The notes below the pieces were generated by a model, which saw nothing but the letters and a program-made list of their open reading frames with translations, did no database searches and was not told the origin of the DNA. From assembly GCA_013811805.1 (NCBI GenBank), contig JACCUM010000047.1, positions 1 to 10,734 on the forward strand: DNA of 10,734 nucleotides, in the 5' to 3' direction. Made by a program: the position numbers and the translations under genes. Within the stretch, counting starts at the first letter, position 1. The number at the start of each line of letters is the position of its first letter. Positions 1-7,302 of this stretch are shown piece after piece. This stretch comes from Geodermatophilaceae bacterium. GTDB lineage: Bacteria > Actinomycetota > Actinomycetes > Mycobacteriales > Geodermatophilaceae.

Positions 1-2
1 CT

Positions 3-941
3 CGCTACTTCGAGAGCGAGACCCCTGGCCTGGCCCATCGGCTGGCCCTCAACGACCTCATCCGGGTTGCGAATTTCTCCCCGCCGCGCCAGGCCCTGGT
101 GTGGGCGGCTCTGGACATCGCGATCTATAGCGCGCTCCTGGCCGCCTGGCACTACAAGTGGGCGGCCGACGTTCCCGGGGGCGGCCGGCCTCCTCGCCTC
201 GGCGTATCGCGCCGGCCCCGCCCCGTGGAGGTCGACTACCGGGTGGGCGTGCTGTTCAACCGCGCCGTTACCCCAAACGGGTCAGCTGGCGACGATGGCC
301 GCCGGCTGTTGCCCTCGCCGTCGCCTGGTACGCCGCGCCACCCGGCCTATCCCTCGGGCCACAGCACGTACGCTGGCGCGGCCAGCGAGATGCTGACCTA
401 CTTCTTCCCCGACTACAAGGAGGAGTTCGACCGGTTGGCCGATAACGCCGGCATGGCCCGGCTGTGGGCCGGCATCCATTGGCGCTCGGACCACATCCAG
501 GGCGTGAAGCTCGGGCGCAACGTCGCGCGGATGATCATCGAGCAGATGGGCAAGAGCTGCGTCTGTCCCCCCGACGACTGTTCGCCTCCTGATCCCTGCG
601 CCCTGCCCCCCGACTTCGATGAACTGAGCCACGCGGCCGACGCCGTGGCAGCCTGCTGCGACGACGGCCACGACCACGACCACCATCATGGCGACGGCCA
701 TGACCACGGCGATCACGACAACGACCACCACGACAACGACCACGACGCGGCAGCCGGCCCGGCTCCCTCCACAGCCGATGTGCGAGGCCAAGCTCAGGGG
801 CCACAGGAAGGCGCCGACCTCGCGGGATCGGAAAGCTCCCAGCGCGAGCAAGCCACGGGACCGCAGGAAGGGGCCGCCGCCGCCGGCTCCTCAGAGCAGG
901 CTGCCGAGCAGGCGCAAGGACCCCAAGAGGGCGCGCGCTAG
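3..941 (+). CDS. Vanadium-dependent haloperoxidase / PAP2-family phosphatase-like protein, 5'-truncated by the window edge
   Basis: The frame is open from the first bases of the window, so the true start lies upstream; 312 residues are visible. The family uses a PAP2-type fold that binds vanadate (halide oxidation) or phosphate (phosphatase). Seen directly: an FSPPRQALVWAALDIAIYSALL helix region (cut here: FSPPRQALVWAALDIAIYS), an SRRPRPVE stretch likely to be motif 1, then HPAYPSGHS with the putative acid-base His at visible residue 120 (bases 360-362), and RLWAGIHW with Arg153 and His159. The R-x5-H spacing matches the vanadate-binding Arg and axial His of vanadium chloroperoxidases. After the catalytic core (ending near residue 185) comes a non-family tail: Cys pairs (CVCPPDDCSPPDPC), an 11-His His/Asp stretch and three 20-residue repeats. 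The domain assignment is strong. Haloperoxidase versus acid phosphatase activity cannot be decided here. No signal peptide can be judged because the N-terminus is missing. Confidence 0.82.
   Translation, partial: RYFESETPGLAHRLALNDLIRVANFSPPRQALVWAALDIAIYSALLAAWHYKWAADVPGGGRPPRLGVSRRPRPVEVDYRVGVLFNRAVTPNGSAGDDGRRLLPSPSPGTPRHPAYPSGHSTYAGAASEMLTYFFPDYKEEFDRLADNAGMARLWAGIHWRSDHIQGVKLGRNVARMIIEQMGKSCVCPPDDCSPPDPCALPPDFDELSHAADAVAACCDDGHDHDHHHGDGHDHGDHDNDHHDNDHDAAAGPAPSTADVRGQAQGPQEGADLAGSESSQREQATGPQEGAAAAGSSEQAAEQAQGPQEGAR
663..746 (+). repeat. His/Asp-rich low-complexity tract encoded in the haloperoxidase tail
   Basis: This stretch encodes 28 residues made almost only of His and Asp with some Gly and Asn, including 11 His, built from repeats of CAC/GAC codons. 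It directly follows a CC pair and a CVCPPDDC segment. His/Asp clusters of this kind commonly bind Zn, Ni, Cu or Co, so metal binding or storage is a reasonable inference, but it is not shown. The repetitive CACGAC DNA is also prone to slippage, so its length may vary between strains. Confidence 0.8.
759..938 (+). repeat. Three tandem 20-residue (60-bp) repeats ending in GPQEGA at the haloperoxidase C-terminus
   Basis: The last 60 residues divide exactly into three 20-residue units (bases 759-818, 819-878, 879-938). Each carries the core GPQEGA at the same register, with GPQEGA codons starting at 798, 858 and 918. Units two and three also share an AGS(S/E)...EQA(T/Q)GPQEGA pattern. The third unit ends one Arg before the stop. 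The units are rich in Gly, Ala, Gln, Glu and Ser, so the segment is probably disordered. The DNA of the three units has diverged at many positions, so this is not a recent expansion. Confidence 0.85.
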
Positions 942-1640
942 CCAGGCCACTCACCTGAGGAAGTCGAACTGTTACTCGACGGCAGTGGGGAACCGAGCAT
1001 CAGCCCCGCTGATGGAGACGGCGACAGGGCCGCCACCGGACGCGTCTGCGATCAGCGCACCCAGCGTTCCATCGCGATCCGGCTCATCACCTCCGACCAG
1101 GTCATTCCCCGGGTGGCCAGCAAGCTCCAATGTTCGGTCGCGAGCAGCTGGGCCCGTACTGACTGCTGTACGTCCGCGGGCGCGGCTGACTCCTACTGAC
1201 CGATCGACGACATGGCCTCTCCTCCGCACGGTGCCAAGCCTTGCGCAACCCATCCGGCCGCTGAGCCTCGCCGCGAGGAGGCTTCGCGCGCCGACGTCGG
1301 TCGGCTGAGCGTCGCGAGAATCCGTACGGACGGCGCGCGGACAGGTCACCGCCAATGCCCTTCAACTGGGCGACGCCGCAGGCCTCCGGTGCACTAGCGT
1401 GCGGGTCCTGCGAAGTGAGCAGGAAAGTGGGCCGGTCATGACGTCGATGCCACTGTTACGAGAGCGTCGTTCGCGGACCTGGTGTTACCCAGGTGCCAAA
1501 CATCAGTCGTCGCTTGGGTACGACGTTCCCGTGGCGAGTAGCCGAACCCGTACATCGAAGTTTCATCGCGATGCATCCCGCAGACCACTCGAGGCCTAGC
1601 CCGTGTCCGAGGCCGGTGACAGGGTGGACCCTCAAATCTG
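942..1640. other. Intergenic region of about 700 bases without a supportable gene
   Basis: Open frames exist on both strands (for example 972-1355 on the minus strand), but they are Arg/Pro/Ala-rich, have no recognisable domain or ribosome binding site, and look like products of high GC. Small structured elements can be seen: a hairpin CCTCG-CCG-CGAGG at 1266-1278, 10-bp palindromes at 1291-1300 (CCGACGTCGG) and 1321-1330 (TCCGTACGGA), and a hairpin at 1477-1494. The stretch from about 1400 on is less GC-rich than the flanking genes and presumably holds the promoter of the VOC gene, but I could not pick convincing -35 and -10 boxes. Confidence 0.5.
1477..1494. repeat. Inverted repeat ACCTGG-N6-CCAGGT
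   Basis: Perfect 6-bp arms (1477-1482 and 1489-1494) flank a 6-base spacer, 157 bases before the VOC start codon. An 18-bp dyad in this position could be a regulator operator or a weak hairpin. No second copy was noticed in the window, so the role is unknown. Confidence 0.4.
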
Positions 1641-1648
1641 AGGAGGAG
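1641..1648 (+). promoter_or_regulatory. Ribosome binding site of the VOC gene
   Basis: AGGAGGAG ends two bases before the ATG at 1651, with GGAGG-like cores within 2-5 bases of it. It is the strongest Shine-Dalgarno-like sequence on this side of the window and fixes the VOC start. Confidence 0.75.
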
Positions 1649-1650
1649 AA

Positions 1651-2409
1651 ATGCCCACTCGTGACACGTCCTGGTCGGCCGGCACGCCGTGCTGGATCGA
1701 CTACGGCGCCGCTGACCTCGACGCCGCCAAGTCCTTCTACAGCAACATTCTCGGTTGGAGCTACACCGGCGGAGAACCGGAGTACGGCGGGTACCTCACC
1801 GCCCGGGTCGGTGATCGCGCGGCCGCCGGGATGGCCCCGCAGATGGACGCATCCGACCCGCCGAGGTGGACGACGTACATGGCCACCGACGATGCAGACG
1901 CCACCGCCGCCCGGATCACCGAGGCCGGCGGAACGATCGTGGTGGCGCCCATGGACGTTGGTCCCATGGGGCGGATGGTCATCGCGCTCGACCCGCAGGG
2001 GAACCCGTTCGGGCTCTGGCAGGCCGGCGAGCACACCGGCGTGACCATCCACAACGAACCCGGAGCGCTGGCCTGGAACGATGCCGCGGTCGATGATCCC
2101 GATGCCGCTCAGGCCTTCTACAGCGCAGTCTTCGACTACCGCTTCGACCCGATGGAAGGGATGGACGGCTACGCCACCTTCGCCACCGGCGGCTCGCCTC
2201 TCGGCGGGATCGGTGCACTCCAGCCGGGCACGCCGAAAGGATGGACGACCTGCTTCTCGGTGGCCTCCACCGACTCCGCGGTCGCCGCGGCAGAGAAGGC
2301 CGGCGCCAAAATCACCATGGCCCCGATGGACACCGAGTTCGGCCGCTTCGCCGTCCTCGAGGATCCGTGGGGAGCGGCCTTCTCTGTGATGCAAGATCCT
2401 CCGGCCTGA
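1651..2409 (+). CDS. VOC family protein, two glyoxalase-fold domains (Cfp32/27-kDa antigen-like)
   Basis: The 252-residue protein has two tandem vicinal-oxygen-chelate domains. The first, roughly residues 8-125, opens with GTPCWIDYGAADLDAAKSFY and ends in DPQGNPFGLWQAGEHTG. The second, roughly 130-250, opens with NEPGALAWNDAAVDDPDAAQ and ends in GRFAVLEDPWGAAFSVM. From memory, this arrangement and the G-T-P-x-W, AAK-FY, GRM, DP-G and GLWQ signatures match the actinobacterial Cfp32 (Rv0577) type, which has about the same length. VOC domains bind divalent metals and act as lyases, dioxygenases, isomerases or resistance proteins. The substrate of this subfamily cannot be read from sequence. The start is supported by AGGAGGAG just upstream. 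It is monocistronic here and convergent with the polymerase gene, with 42 bases between the stops. Confidence 0.9.
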   Translation: MPTRDTSWSAGTPCWIDYGAADLDAAKSFYSNILGWSYTGGEPEYGGYLTARVGDRAAAGMAPQMDASDPPRWTTYMATDDADATAARITEAGGTIVVAPMDVGPMGRMVIALDPQGNPFGLWQAGEHTGVTIHNEPGALAWNDAAVDDPDAAQAFYSAVFDYRFDPMEGMDGYATFATGGSPLGGIGALQPGTPKGWTTCFSVASTDSAVAAAEKAGAKITMAPMDTEFGRFAVLEDPWGAAFSVMQDPPA

Positions 2410-2434
2410 CCGGGTCCGGCCGCCGGCCCCAGGA

Positions 2435-2447
2435 GACTGTGTCAGTC
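2435..2447. terminator. Weak candidate terminator hairpin between convergent genes
   Basis: GACTG-TGT-CAGTC forms a 5-bp stem with a 3-base loop in the 42-base gap between two convergent stop codons. There is no U-tract on either strand, so intrinsic termination would be weak. The position is the main argument for it. Confidence 0.25.
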
Positions 2448-2451
2448 CGGG

Positions 2452-3402
2452 TCAGCCGCGGCGCTCGCGAGCGCGGCGCTTGCCCTCGTGCATCGCCTGG
2501 ACGCGGGCGACTGGGATAGCGCGGCCCTCCTCGATCAATTCGGGACTGAGCTGCTGGGGCTCGGGCATCCGGTCGGCCCAGGGATCACCATCGGCGATCA
2601 GCCGGGCTGCGGAACGGACGGTGAAGTCTGCCGGCGTCACCTGATCGAGGTCCTCCCAGGCCACCGGGTACGACACCGGCGCCCCCGGCCGGATTCGGGG
2701 ACTGTAGGCAGCCACCACCGTCGCCCCGCCGGACCTGGTCGAGTCGAGAAACACCTTGCCTGCACGGTCCGCACGGACGTAGGCCGTCGTGGCCAGCGCG
2801 GGGTCGATCTGCTCCGCCCGAACCGCGATCGCCCGGGTCGCTGCGGCAACCTCCTCACCGGTCGCCGCCTCGGAGACCGGCACATACACGTGGACGCCCT
2901 TCGCACCGCTGGTCTTGGCCGTACCAACCAGACGGGCATCGGCCAGAGCCTGACGTACGAGGTGCGCGGCGCCCACGGCCGACCCGAACCCGTCCGCATG
3001 CGGCGGGTCGAGGTCGAGCACCAGATGGGTCGGTTGGTTCCAGTGCTGCGCCCGTACCAACGTCGGGTGGTATTCCACCGCACGCTGATTGGCCAACCAC
3101 AGCAACGTGCGACGGTCGTTGCACAGCGCGTACGAGACCTCCCGTTTCGACGCCTCCGCCCACACCTGGACAATCCGCACCCAGGGCGGGGTGTACTTCG
3201 GGACGTTCTTCTGCATGAACGGCGGCCGGCCGCGCAGCACCCGCACCACCGACAGCGGCCGATCGGCCAATCCCGCGATGATCTGGTCAGCCACCGCGTC
3301 CAGATAGTCGATCAGGTCACGCTTCGTCGCCTCGGCGCCGTCGAACAGCGGCTCGTCGAGGTTGGTCAAGGCCACCCCGTCGCGCGACTCGCCTCCGGTC
3401 AT
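2452..3402 (-). CDS. Stand-alone LigD-type DNA polymerase/primase domain protein
   Basis: The 316-residue protein matches the polymerase (PolDom, archaeo-eukaryotic primase) domain of DNA ligase D. In LigD this domain adds nucleotides or ribonucleotides at double-strand breaks during non-homologous end joining. Visible hallmarks are PFMQKNVPKYTPPWV near residue 62, LDLDPP with the metal-binding Asp130 and Asp132, TSGAKGVHVYVP at 164-175, VFLD with a third acidic residue Asp220, and YSPRIRPGAPVSYPVAWEDL at 233-252. No nuclease or ATP-dependent ligase domain is attached, and no Ku gene is nearby. Free-standing PolDoms of similar length exist in mycobacteria (PolD1/PolD2 type), so this is probably a repair polymerase working with separate partners. 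The C-terminal KRRARERRG is basic. The ATG at 3402 has only a weak GGTGG upstream; an in-frame GTG at codon 10 is a less likely alternative. It is divergent from the threonine synthase gene. Confidence 0.9.
   Translation of the reverse strand: MTGGESRDGVALTNLDEPLFDGAEATKRDLIDYLDAVADQIIAGLADRPLSVVRVLRGRPPFMQKNVPKYTPPWVRIVQVWAEASKREVSYALCNDRRTLLWLANQRAVEYHPTLVRAQHWNQPTHLVLDLDPPHADGFGSAVGAAHLVRQALADARLVGTAKTSGAKGVHVYVPVSEAATGEEVAAATRAIAVRAEQIDPALATTAYVRADRAGKVFLDSTRSGGATVVAAYSPRIRPGAPVSYPVAWEDLDQVTPADFTVRSAARLIADGDPWADRMPEPQQLSPELIEEGRAIPVARVQAMHEGKRRARERRG
2461..2474. repeat. 14-bp perfect palindrome GCGCTCGCGAGCGC
   Basis: This perfect palindrome lies in the last codons of the polymerase gene, encoding part of its RRARERR tail, and 52 bases past the VOC stop. 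It can form a GC-rich hairpin and might help end VOC transcripts. It may equally be a by-product of GC-rich Arg codons. Confidence 0.35.
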
Positions 3403-3500
3403 CGGACCACCGTCCCATCAATTCGCAGGCGATGCTCTTGCTACTCCAACGCCAGTCGAAGGAATACGCGGCTATGCCGGAGAGTGTGACCCAGTCGTCC

Positions 3501-3540
3501 GAGTAGTAGTCGTAGTAGTAGCAGGCAGTAGTAGGTAGGA
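3501..3540. repeat. TAG/GTA triplet-rich tract in a divergent intergenic region
   Basis: Six TAGTAG-type units, broken by CG and GCAGGC interruptions, fill this 40-base stretch of the 152-base gap between the divergent polymerase and threonine synthase genes. Its low GC and triplet periodicity stand out from the surroundings. The tract ends in AGGAG (3537-3541), so it reaches the ribosome binding region of the threonine synthase gene and is probably in its 5' leader. Confidence 0.7.
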
Positions 3541-3554
3541 GCCCAGTCGGCAGG

Positions 3555-4766
<1,212 letters not shown>

Positions 4767-4806
4767 CGGGTCATGTGCCGCAGGTTCGAATGTGGCTAGT
4801 GACCTG

Positions 4807-5004
4807 TTAGTGGCGTCCGGCAGCGGCGCTCAGCTCTGGGCCAGCATCCCCCGCAGCACCCGTACGGCGACGACCAGCGTGGCCAGATCCTGGGCGTCCC
4901 GGCTGCCGATGTCGCCGAGCCTGGCAACCGCGCGACGCTGCGAAGTCGACCGCTGTGCGGCCCCAACCTTCGTCGAACATCTGCCAGTGGCGATCATCTG
5001 TCAT
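4807..5004 (-). pseudogene. Truncated SAM-methyltransferase start fused out of frame to a glutamate dehydrogenase tail
   Basis: The ORF of 65 codons begins MTDDRHWQMFDEGWGRTAVD followed by FA. That start resembles the N-terminus of actinobacterial class I SAM-dependent methyltransferases, which from memory often read W-x-x-FDEGWGRRAVDFA before the SAM-binding region. It begins only 4 bases after the stop of the SARP gene, an operon-like spacing with no clear ribosome binding site of its own, which suggests translational coupling. After about 22 codons (near 4940) the similarity stops, and the DNA becomes a copy of the end of the dehydrogenase gene read in a different frame, ending in Arg/Gly-rich nonsense. 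No SAM-binding motif remains, so it cannot be an active methyltransferase. The methyltransferase assignment rests on a short stretch and is moderate. Confidence 0.55.
4830..4943 (-). pseudogene. Remnant of the 3' end of a glutamate dehydrogenase gene
   Basis: Read on the minus strand, the last 37 codons plus stop match the end of the dehydrogenase at 7303-7416: SQRRAVA-x-LGDIGS, then DAQDLATLVVAVRVLRGMLAQ, with three substitutions (Met to Arg, Gly to Arg, and the last residue Gly to Ser). At DNA level there are 9 mismatches in 114 bases, and 6 of them are synonymous. The match ends abruptly at 4943, at the joint with the methyltransferase start, and at the stop codon on the other side. It has no start codon and no catalytic part, so it is a scar rather than a gene. 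Confidence 0.9.
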
Positions 5005-5008
5005 GTGG

Positions 5009-6814
5009 TCAACTGCATCGATCCGAAAGCAGTTGGGTCAGAGCGGGATTGTCGATGTGCGCACCGAGCAACCGAGCTGAGGCCAACGCGGTCTGATCGC
5101 CGAGGCGGGATCGGTGCACGTGGGCACGCACGACCAGTTCGCCCATGTCACAACGCGCGGCCAGCGAGGCCAGGCTCGCGACCAGCGGCCTGGCCCGGTC
5201 CGGATCGTCGTGGTCCAAGGCGGTACTGATCACGGCGTCCAACACAAACGCATGAACCCATTGATAGCGGTCGGGCACCCGGTTGGATCGAAATGCCGCC
5301 TCACCGAGCCACTTCGTGGCGGCGACGTGGTCGCCTCGGCCGGCGTTGAGCAGGCCGAGACCGCGCGCGGCCATGCCCTCCCAGCACGGGTCGTTGAGCT
5401 GGCAGGCCAGCACCCAGGCTTGTTCGAGCCCATCAGCGGCGGCGTCGATGTCACCGGCGTGAAGATCGAGCTCAGCTCGCAGGGTCTGCGGCCACGGAAG
5501 GAAGGCCATCCATCGCTGTGCATGTACCAGTTCCAGCGAGCGCGCCAGTGCAGCGGCGGCCTGGCTGCGCTCGGCGCGCAGCAGGTGCGCGCGAGCCAGT
5601 ATCGACAATGACCACGCCTGCTGCCGATGATCGGCACAGCGACCGGCCCGGTCCACGGACTCGGCAAGATGTTCGAAGGCGACCGGGTAGTCGCCGCTGT
5701 CGGAGGCGTTCATCCCGCGGACCCCGAGGACCGCGGCGAACTCCTCATCAGTCTCGGCCAGCGCCTGGGCCTTGACCAGCCAGGTATCGCCGGTCTTGCG
5801 CCGGCCTGCTTGCACTTCGACGAACCCCAGCTCCCGGTGGGCCGTAACCGCGGTGGCGCGGTCGCCGGTCTGGGTGGCGAGCTGGATGGCCTCGTGCAGA
5901 AGGACCGCCCCCTCCTCGTCCCGACCCCGCGCCGCGTGAACAAGCGCACCTCCCAACGCGGCTAGCGCACGTCCCCGCAATGGAGCGTCCCGGCAGCGAC
6001 CCGCTTCGGCCACAGCCCGACGCAAGCACTGCAGGCCAGCGTCGACGGCGCCGGCCACGATGGCGGCGCGGCCCGCTTCAAGCTGGCTGGCGGCCGCCGC
6101 CCGGCCACTCAGGGCCGGAACCATCGGGGAGTCCGAGCCCGCGGTCGCCGCGTCCCGAAGCGCCGCGGAGGCTGCAATTCCGAGATCACGGCGCAGGATG
6201 TCCTCGCATACTGCGATCTGGCGCAGCGCCGCGGTTCGATCGCCCGTCATCGCCAGGCTCCGGACCAACAGCTCGTGATTGCCTTCCTCGAGCGGGTTGC
6301 GAGCCACAGCACGCGAGGCGTACGCGATCGCGTCACCTGCCCGCCCGGTTGCCAGTAGGGCGACCGCCGCTTGGCGCAGCTGCGCCTCGATCATGGCCGA
6401 GACACGGTGTCGTTCCACCAACAACCACGATTCGAACTCCAGGTTGGACGCCAGATCCATGCCCTCGAGCAGCTCGCCACCGACGTGCAGGAGCGGAGTG
6501 GTGTCGGCGTGTTCGCCCGTGAGCAGGCCGACGTCGACAACTACCTCGTCGCCGAGCGTCCTGACGATCGGGTCACCGGTGAGGACGTCGGGTAGGCCGA
6601 ATGCTCGGCGCAGCTCGGCAAGCGTCCATCGCAGCGCTCCCAACGGGTCGTCGGCGTCGCTGAACAGCAGCTCGGCCAGATGCCTTCGGCTGGGTGGGCG
6701 CTGCGCCAGCAACACGTAACTGAGAACAGCCCACGCTTTTCGGCCCCGCGGCGAACGGACCGGCCGGCCATCACGCAAGATGGCCGGCGGTCCGAGCAGC
6801 CGGATCGTCAACAT
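5009..6814 (-). CDS. SARP/BTAD-family transcriptional regulator with TPR-like C-terminal region
   Basis: The 601-residue protein starts with an OmpR-like winged helix (about residues 1-95: IRLLGPPAILRDGRPVRSP, KAWAVLSYVLLA, then LGALRWTLAELRRAFG), followed by a bacterial transcriptional activation domain (about 96-225, ending in GDRTAALRQ and CEDILRRDLGIAASAAL). This is the SARP architecture, whose members bind direct repeats near promoters and usually activate secondary metabolism or stress genes. Residues 235-590 are Ala/Leu-rich helical repeats such as GRALAALGGALVHAARGRDE, consistent with a TPR-like superhelix for ligand or protein binding. No P-loop ATPase (NB-ARC) domain is visible between them, unlike the larger SARPs. 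The ATG is preceded by GGAGG at 8-base spacing. The truncated methyltransferase follows 4 bases after its stop, suggesting an original two-gene operon; the tautomerase gene lies 113 bases upstream on the same strand. Confidence 0.88.
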   Translation of the reverse strand: MLTIRLLGPPAILRDGRPVRSPRGRKAWAVLSYVLLAQRPPSRRHLAELLFSDADDPLGALRWTLAELRRAFGLPDVLTGDPIVRTLGDEVVVDVGLLTGEHADTTPLLHVGGELLEGMDLASNLEFESWLLVERHRVSAMIEAQLRQAAVALLATGRAGDAIAYASRAVARNPLEEGNHELLVRSLAMTGDRTAALRQIAVCEDILRRDLGIAASAALRDAATAGSDSPMVPALSGRAAAASQLEAGRAAIVAGAVDAGLQCLRRAVAEAGRCRDAPLRGRALAALGGALVHAARGRDEEGAVLLHEAIQLATQTGDRATAVTAHRELGFVEVQAGRRKTGDTWLVKAQALAETDEEFAAVLGVRGMNASDSGDYPVAFEHLAESVDRAGRCADHRQQAWSLSILARAHLLRAERSQAAAALARSLELVHAQRWMAFLPWPQTLRAELDLHAGDIDAAADGLEQAWVLACQLNDPCWEGMAARGLGLLNAGRGDHVAATKWLGEAAFRSNRVPDRYQWVHAFVLDAVISTALDHDDPDRARPLVASLASLAARCDMGELVVRAHVHRSRLGDQTALASARLLGAHIDNPALTQLLSDRCS

Positions 6815-6821
6815 GAGCCCA

Positions 6822-6826
6822 CCTCC
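6822..6826 (-). promoter_or_regulatory. Ribosome binding site of the SARP gene
   Basis: On the minus strand GGAGG lies within GGGAGGTGGGCTC directly before the ATG at 6814, leaving 7 bases between. It supports that start. The 113-base gap up to the tautomerase stop could hold a promoter of its own, but I see no clear boxes. Confidence 0.65.
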
Positions 6827-6927
6827 CAGCGAGATCCTCGCCCAGCGCGAGTCGCCAGGACAGCCCGACTCGATCGTGGCGACGACTGGTAGCTCACTGC
6901 GCAGCGCAGCCGTCCGCCGGATCCCGA

Positions 6928-7155
6928 TCAGCCGACTGGTACGCCCGCGGCCAAGGCCTTCACGTCAGCCGTCGTCAGCGGGTTCCCGCCGATACCCCAG
7001 GCGCCGCTCTTGACGTCCTCGACGAGCACCCAAGTCACCGGGCGCATGTTCTCGCCCTCGATCCTGACCATCGCATCGGTGAGCGTCCTCACCATCTCGA
7101 CCTTCTGCGTCTCGGTGAATACCCCTTCGATGACCTTCACGTTGATAAGTGGCAT
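6928..7155 (-). CDS. 4-oxalocrotonate tautomerase-family protein
   Basis: The 75-residue protein begins MPLINVKVIEGVFTETQKVE, giving Pro-2, which becomes the N-terminal catalytic proline after Met removal, as in all 4-OT family enzymes. The short length, the internal GENMRPVTWVLVEDV strand and the SGAWGIGGNPLTTADV segment fit the small oligomeric tautomerases, which interconvert enol and keto forms of 2-oxo acids or related compounds. The frame stays open 11 codons upstream to 7188, but only the start at 7155 places Pro at position 2, and GGAGG lies 5 bases before it, so this start is well supported. The true substrate is unknown. It lies between the dehydrogenase and the SARP gene, all on the minus strand, 147 bases after the former. 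Confidence 0.88.
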   Translation of the reverse strand: MPLINVKVIEGVFTETQKVEMVRTLTDAMVRIEGENMRPVTWVLVEDVKSGAWGIGGNPLTTADVKALAAGVPVG

Positions 7156-7160
7156 GACGT

Positions 7161-7165
7161 CCTCC
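7161..7165 (-). promoter_or_regulatory. Ribosome binding site deciding the tautomerase start
   Basis: GGAGG on the minus strand, 5 bases before the ATG at 7155, rules out the longer in-frame start at 7188 and gives the catalytic N-terminal proline. Confidence 0.75.
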
Positions 7166-7302
7166 ATCCATGTGGTGTCCGGCCGCATTCACGTGCCGGT
7201 GACATGGACCATCCGGCACCCGCGTGTGAGCCGGCGTGTGACGACGCCCCGCTAGACTTCCTGCGGAGGCGAAGGCGTGCTCGGTGGGCGACGACCCCCG
7301 GA

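Noticed and set aside
282..851. Minus-strand ORF of 189 codons containing a long poly-Val run
   Set aside because: It is the antisense shadow of the His/Asp codons (CAC/GAC read as GTG/GTC) in the haloperoxidase gene, with no family features.
972..1355. Minus-strand ORF of 127 codons in the intergenic region
   Set aside because: Arg/Gly/Ala-rich, no recognised motif and no ribosome binding site; typical of GC-rich non-coding DNA.
2488..3489. Plus-strand ORF of 333 codons opposite the LigD-type polymerase
   Set aside because: Arg/His/Gly-rich antisense shadow; the minus-strand frame carries the conserved polymerase motifs.
4783..4791. GGTTCGAAT, resembling the T-loop of a tRNA, near a possible integration junction
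   Set aside because: The flanking bases do not pair as a T-stem and no acceptor stem or anticodon arm can be built, so there is no tRNA gene or tRNA-end attachment site here.
6928..7188. Longer start for the tautomerase at 7188
   Set aside because: It would bury the catalytic Pro 12 residues in, and a good GGAGG precedes the ATG at 7155.
4944..7302. Classical mobile element (IS or integrase-bearing island) between the direct repeats
   Set aside because: No transposase, integrase or terminal inverted repeats were seen, and the repeats are a coding gene end with synonymous divergence rather than a short target-site duplication.
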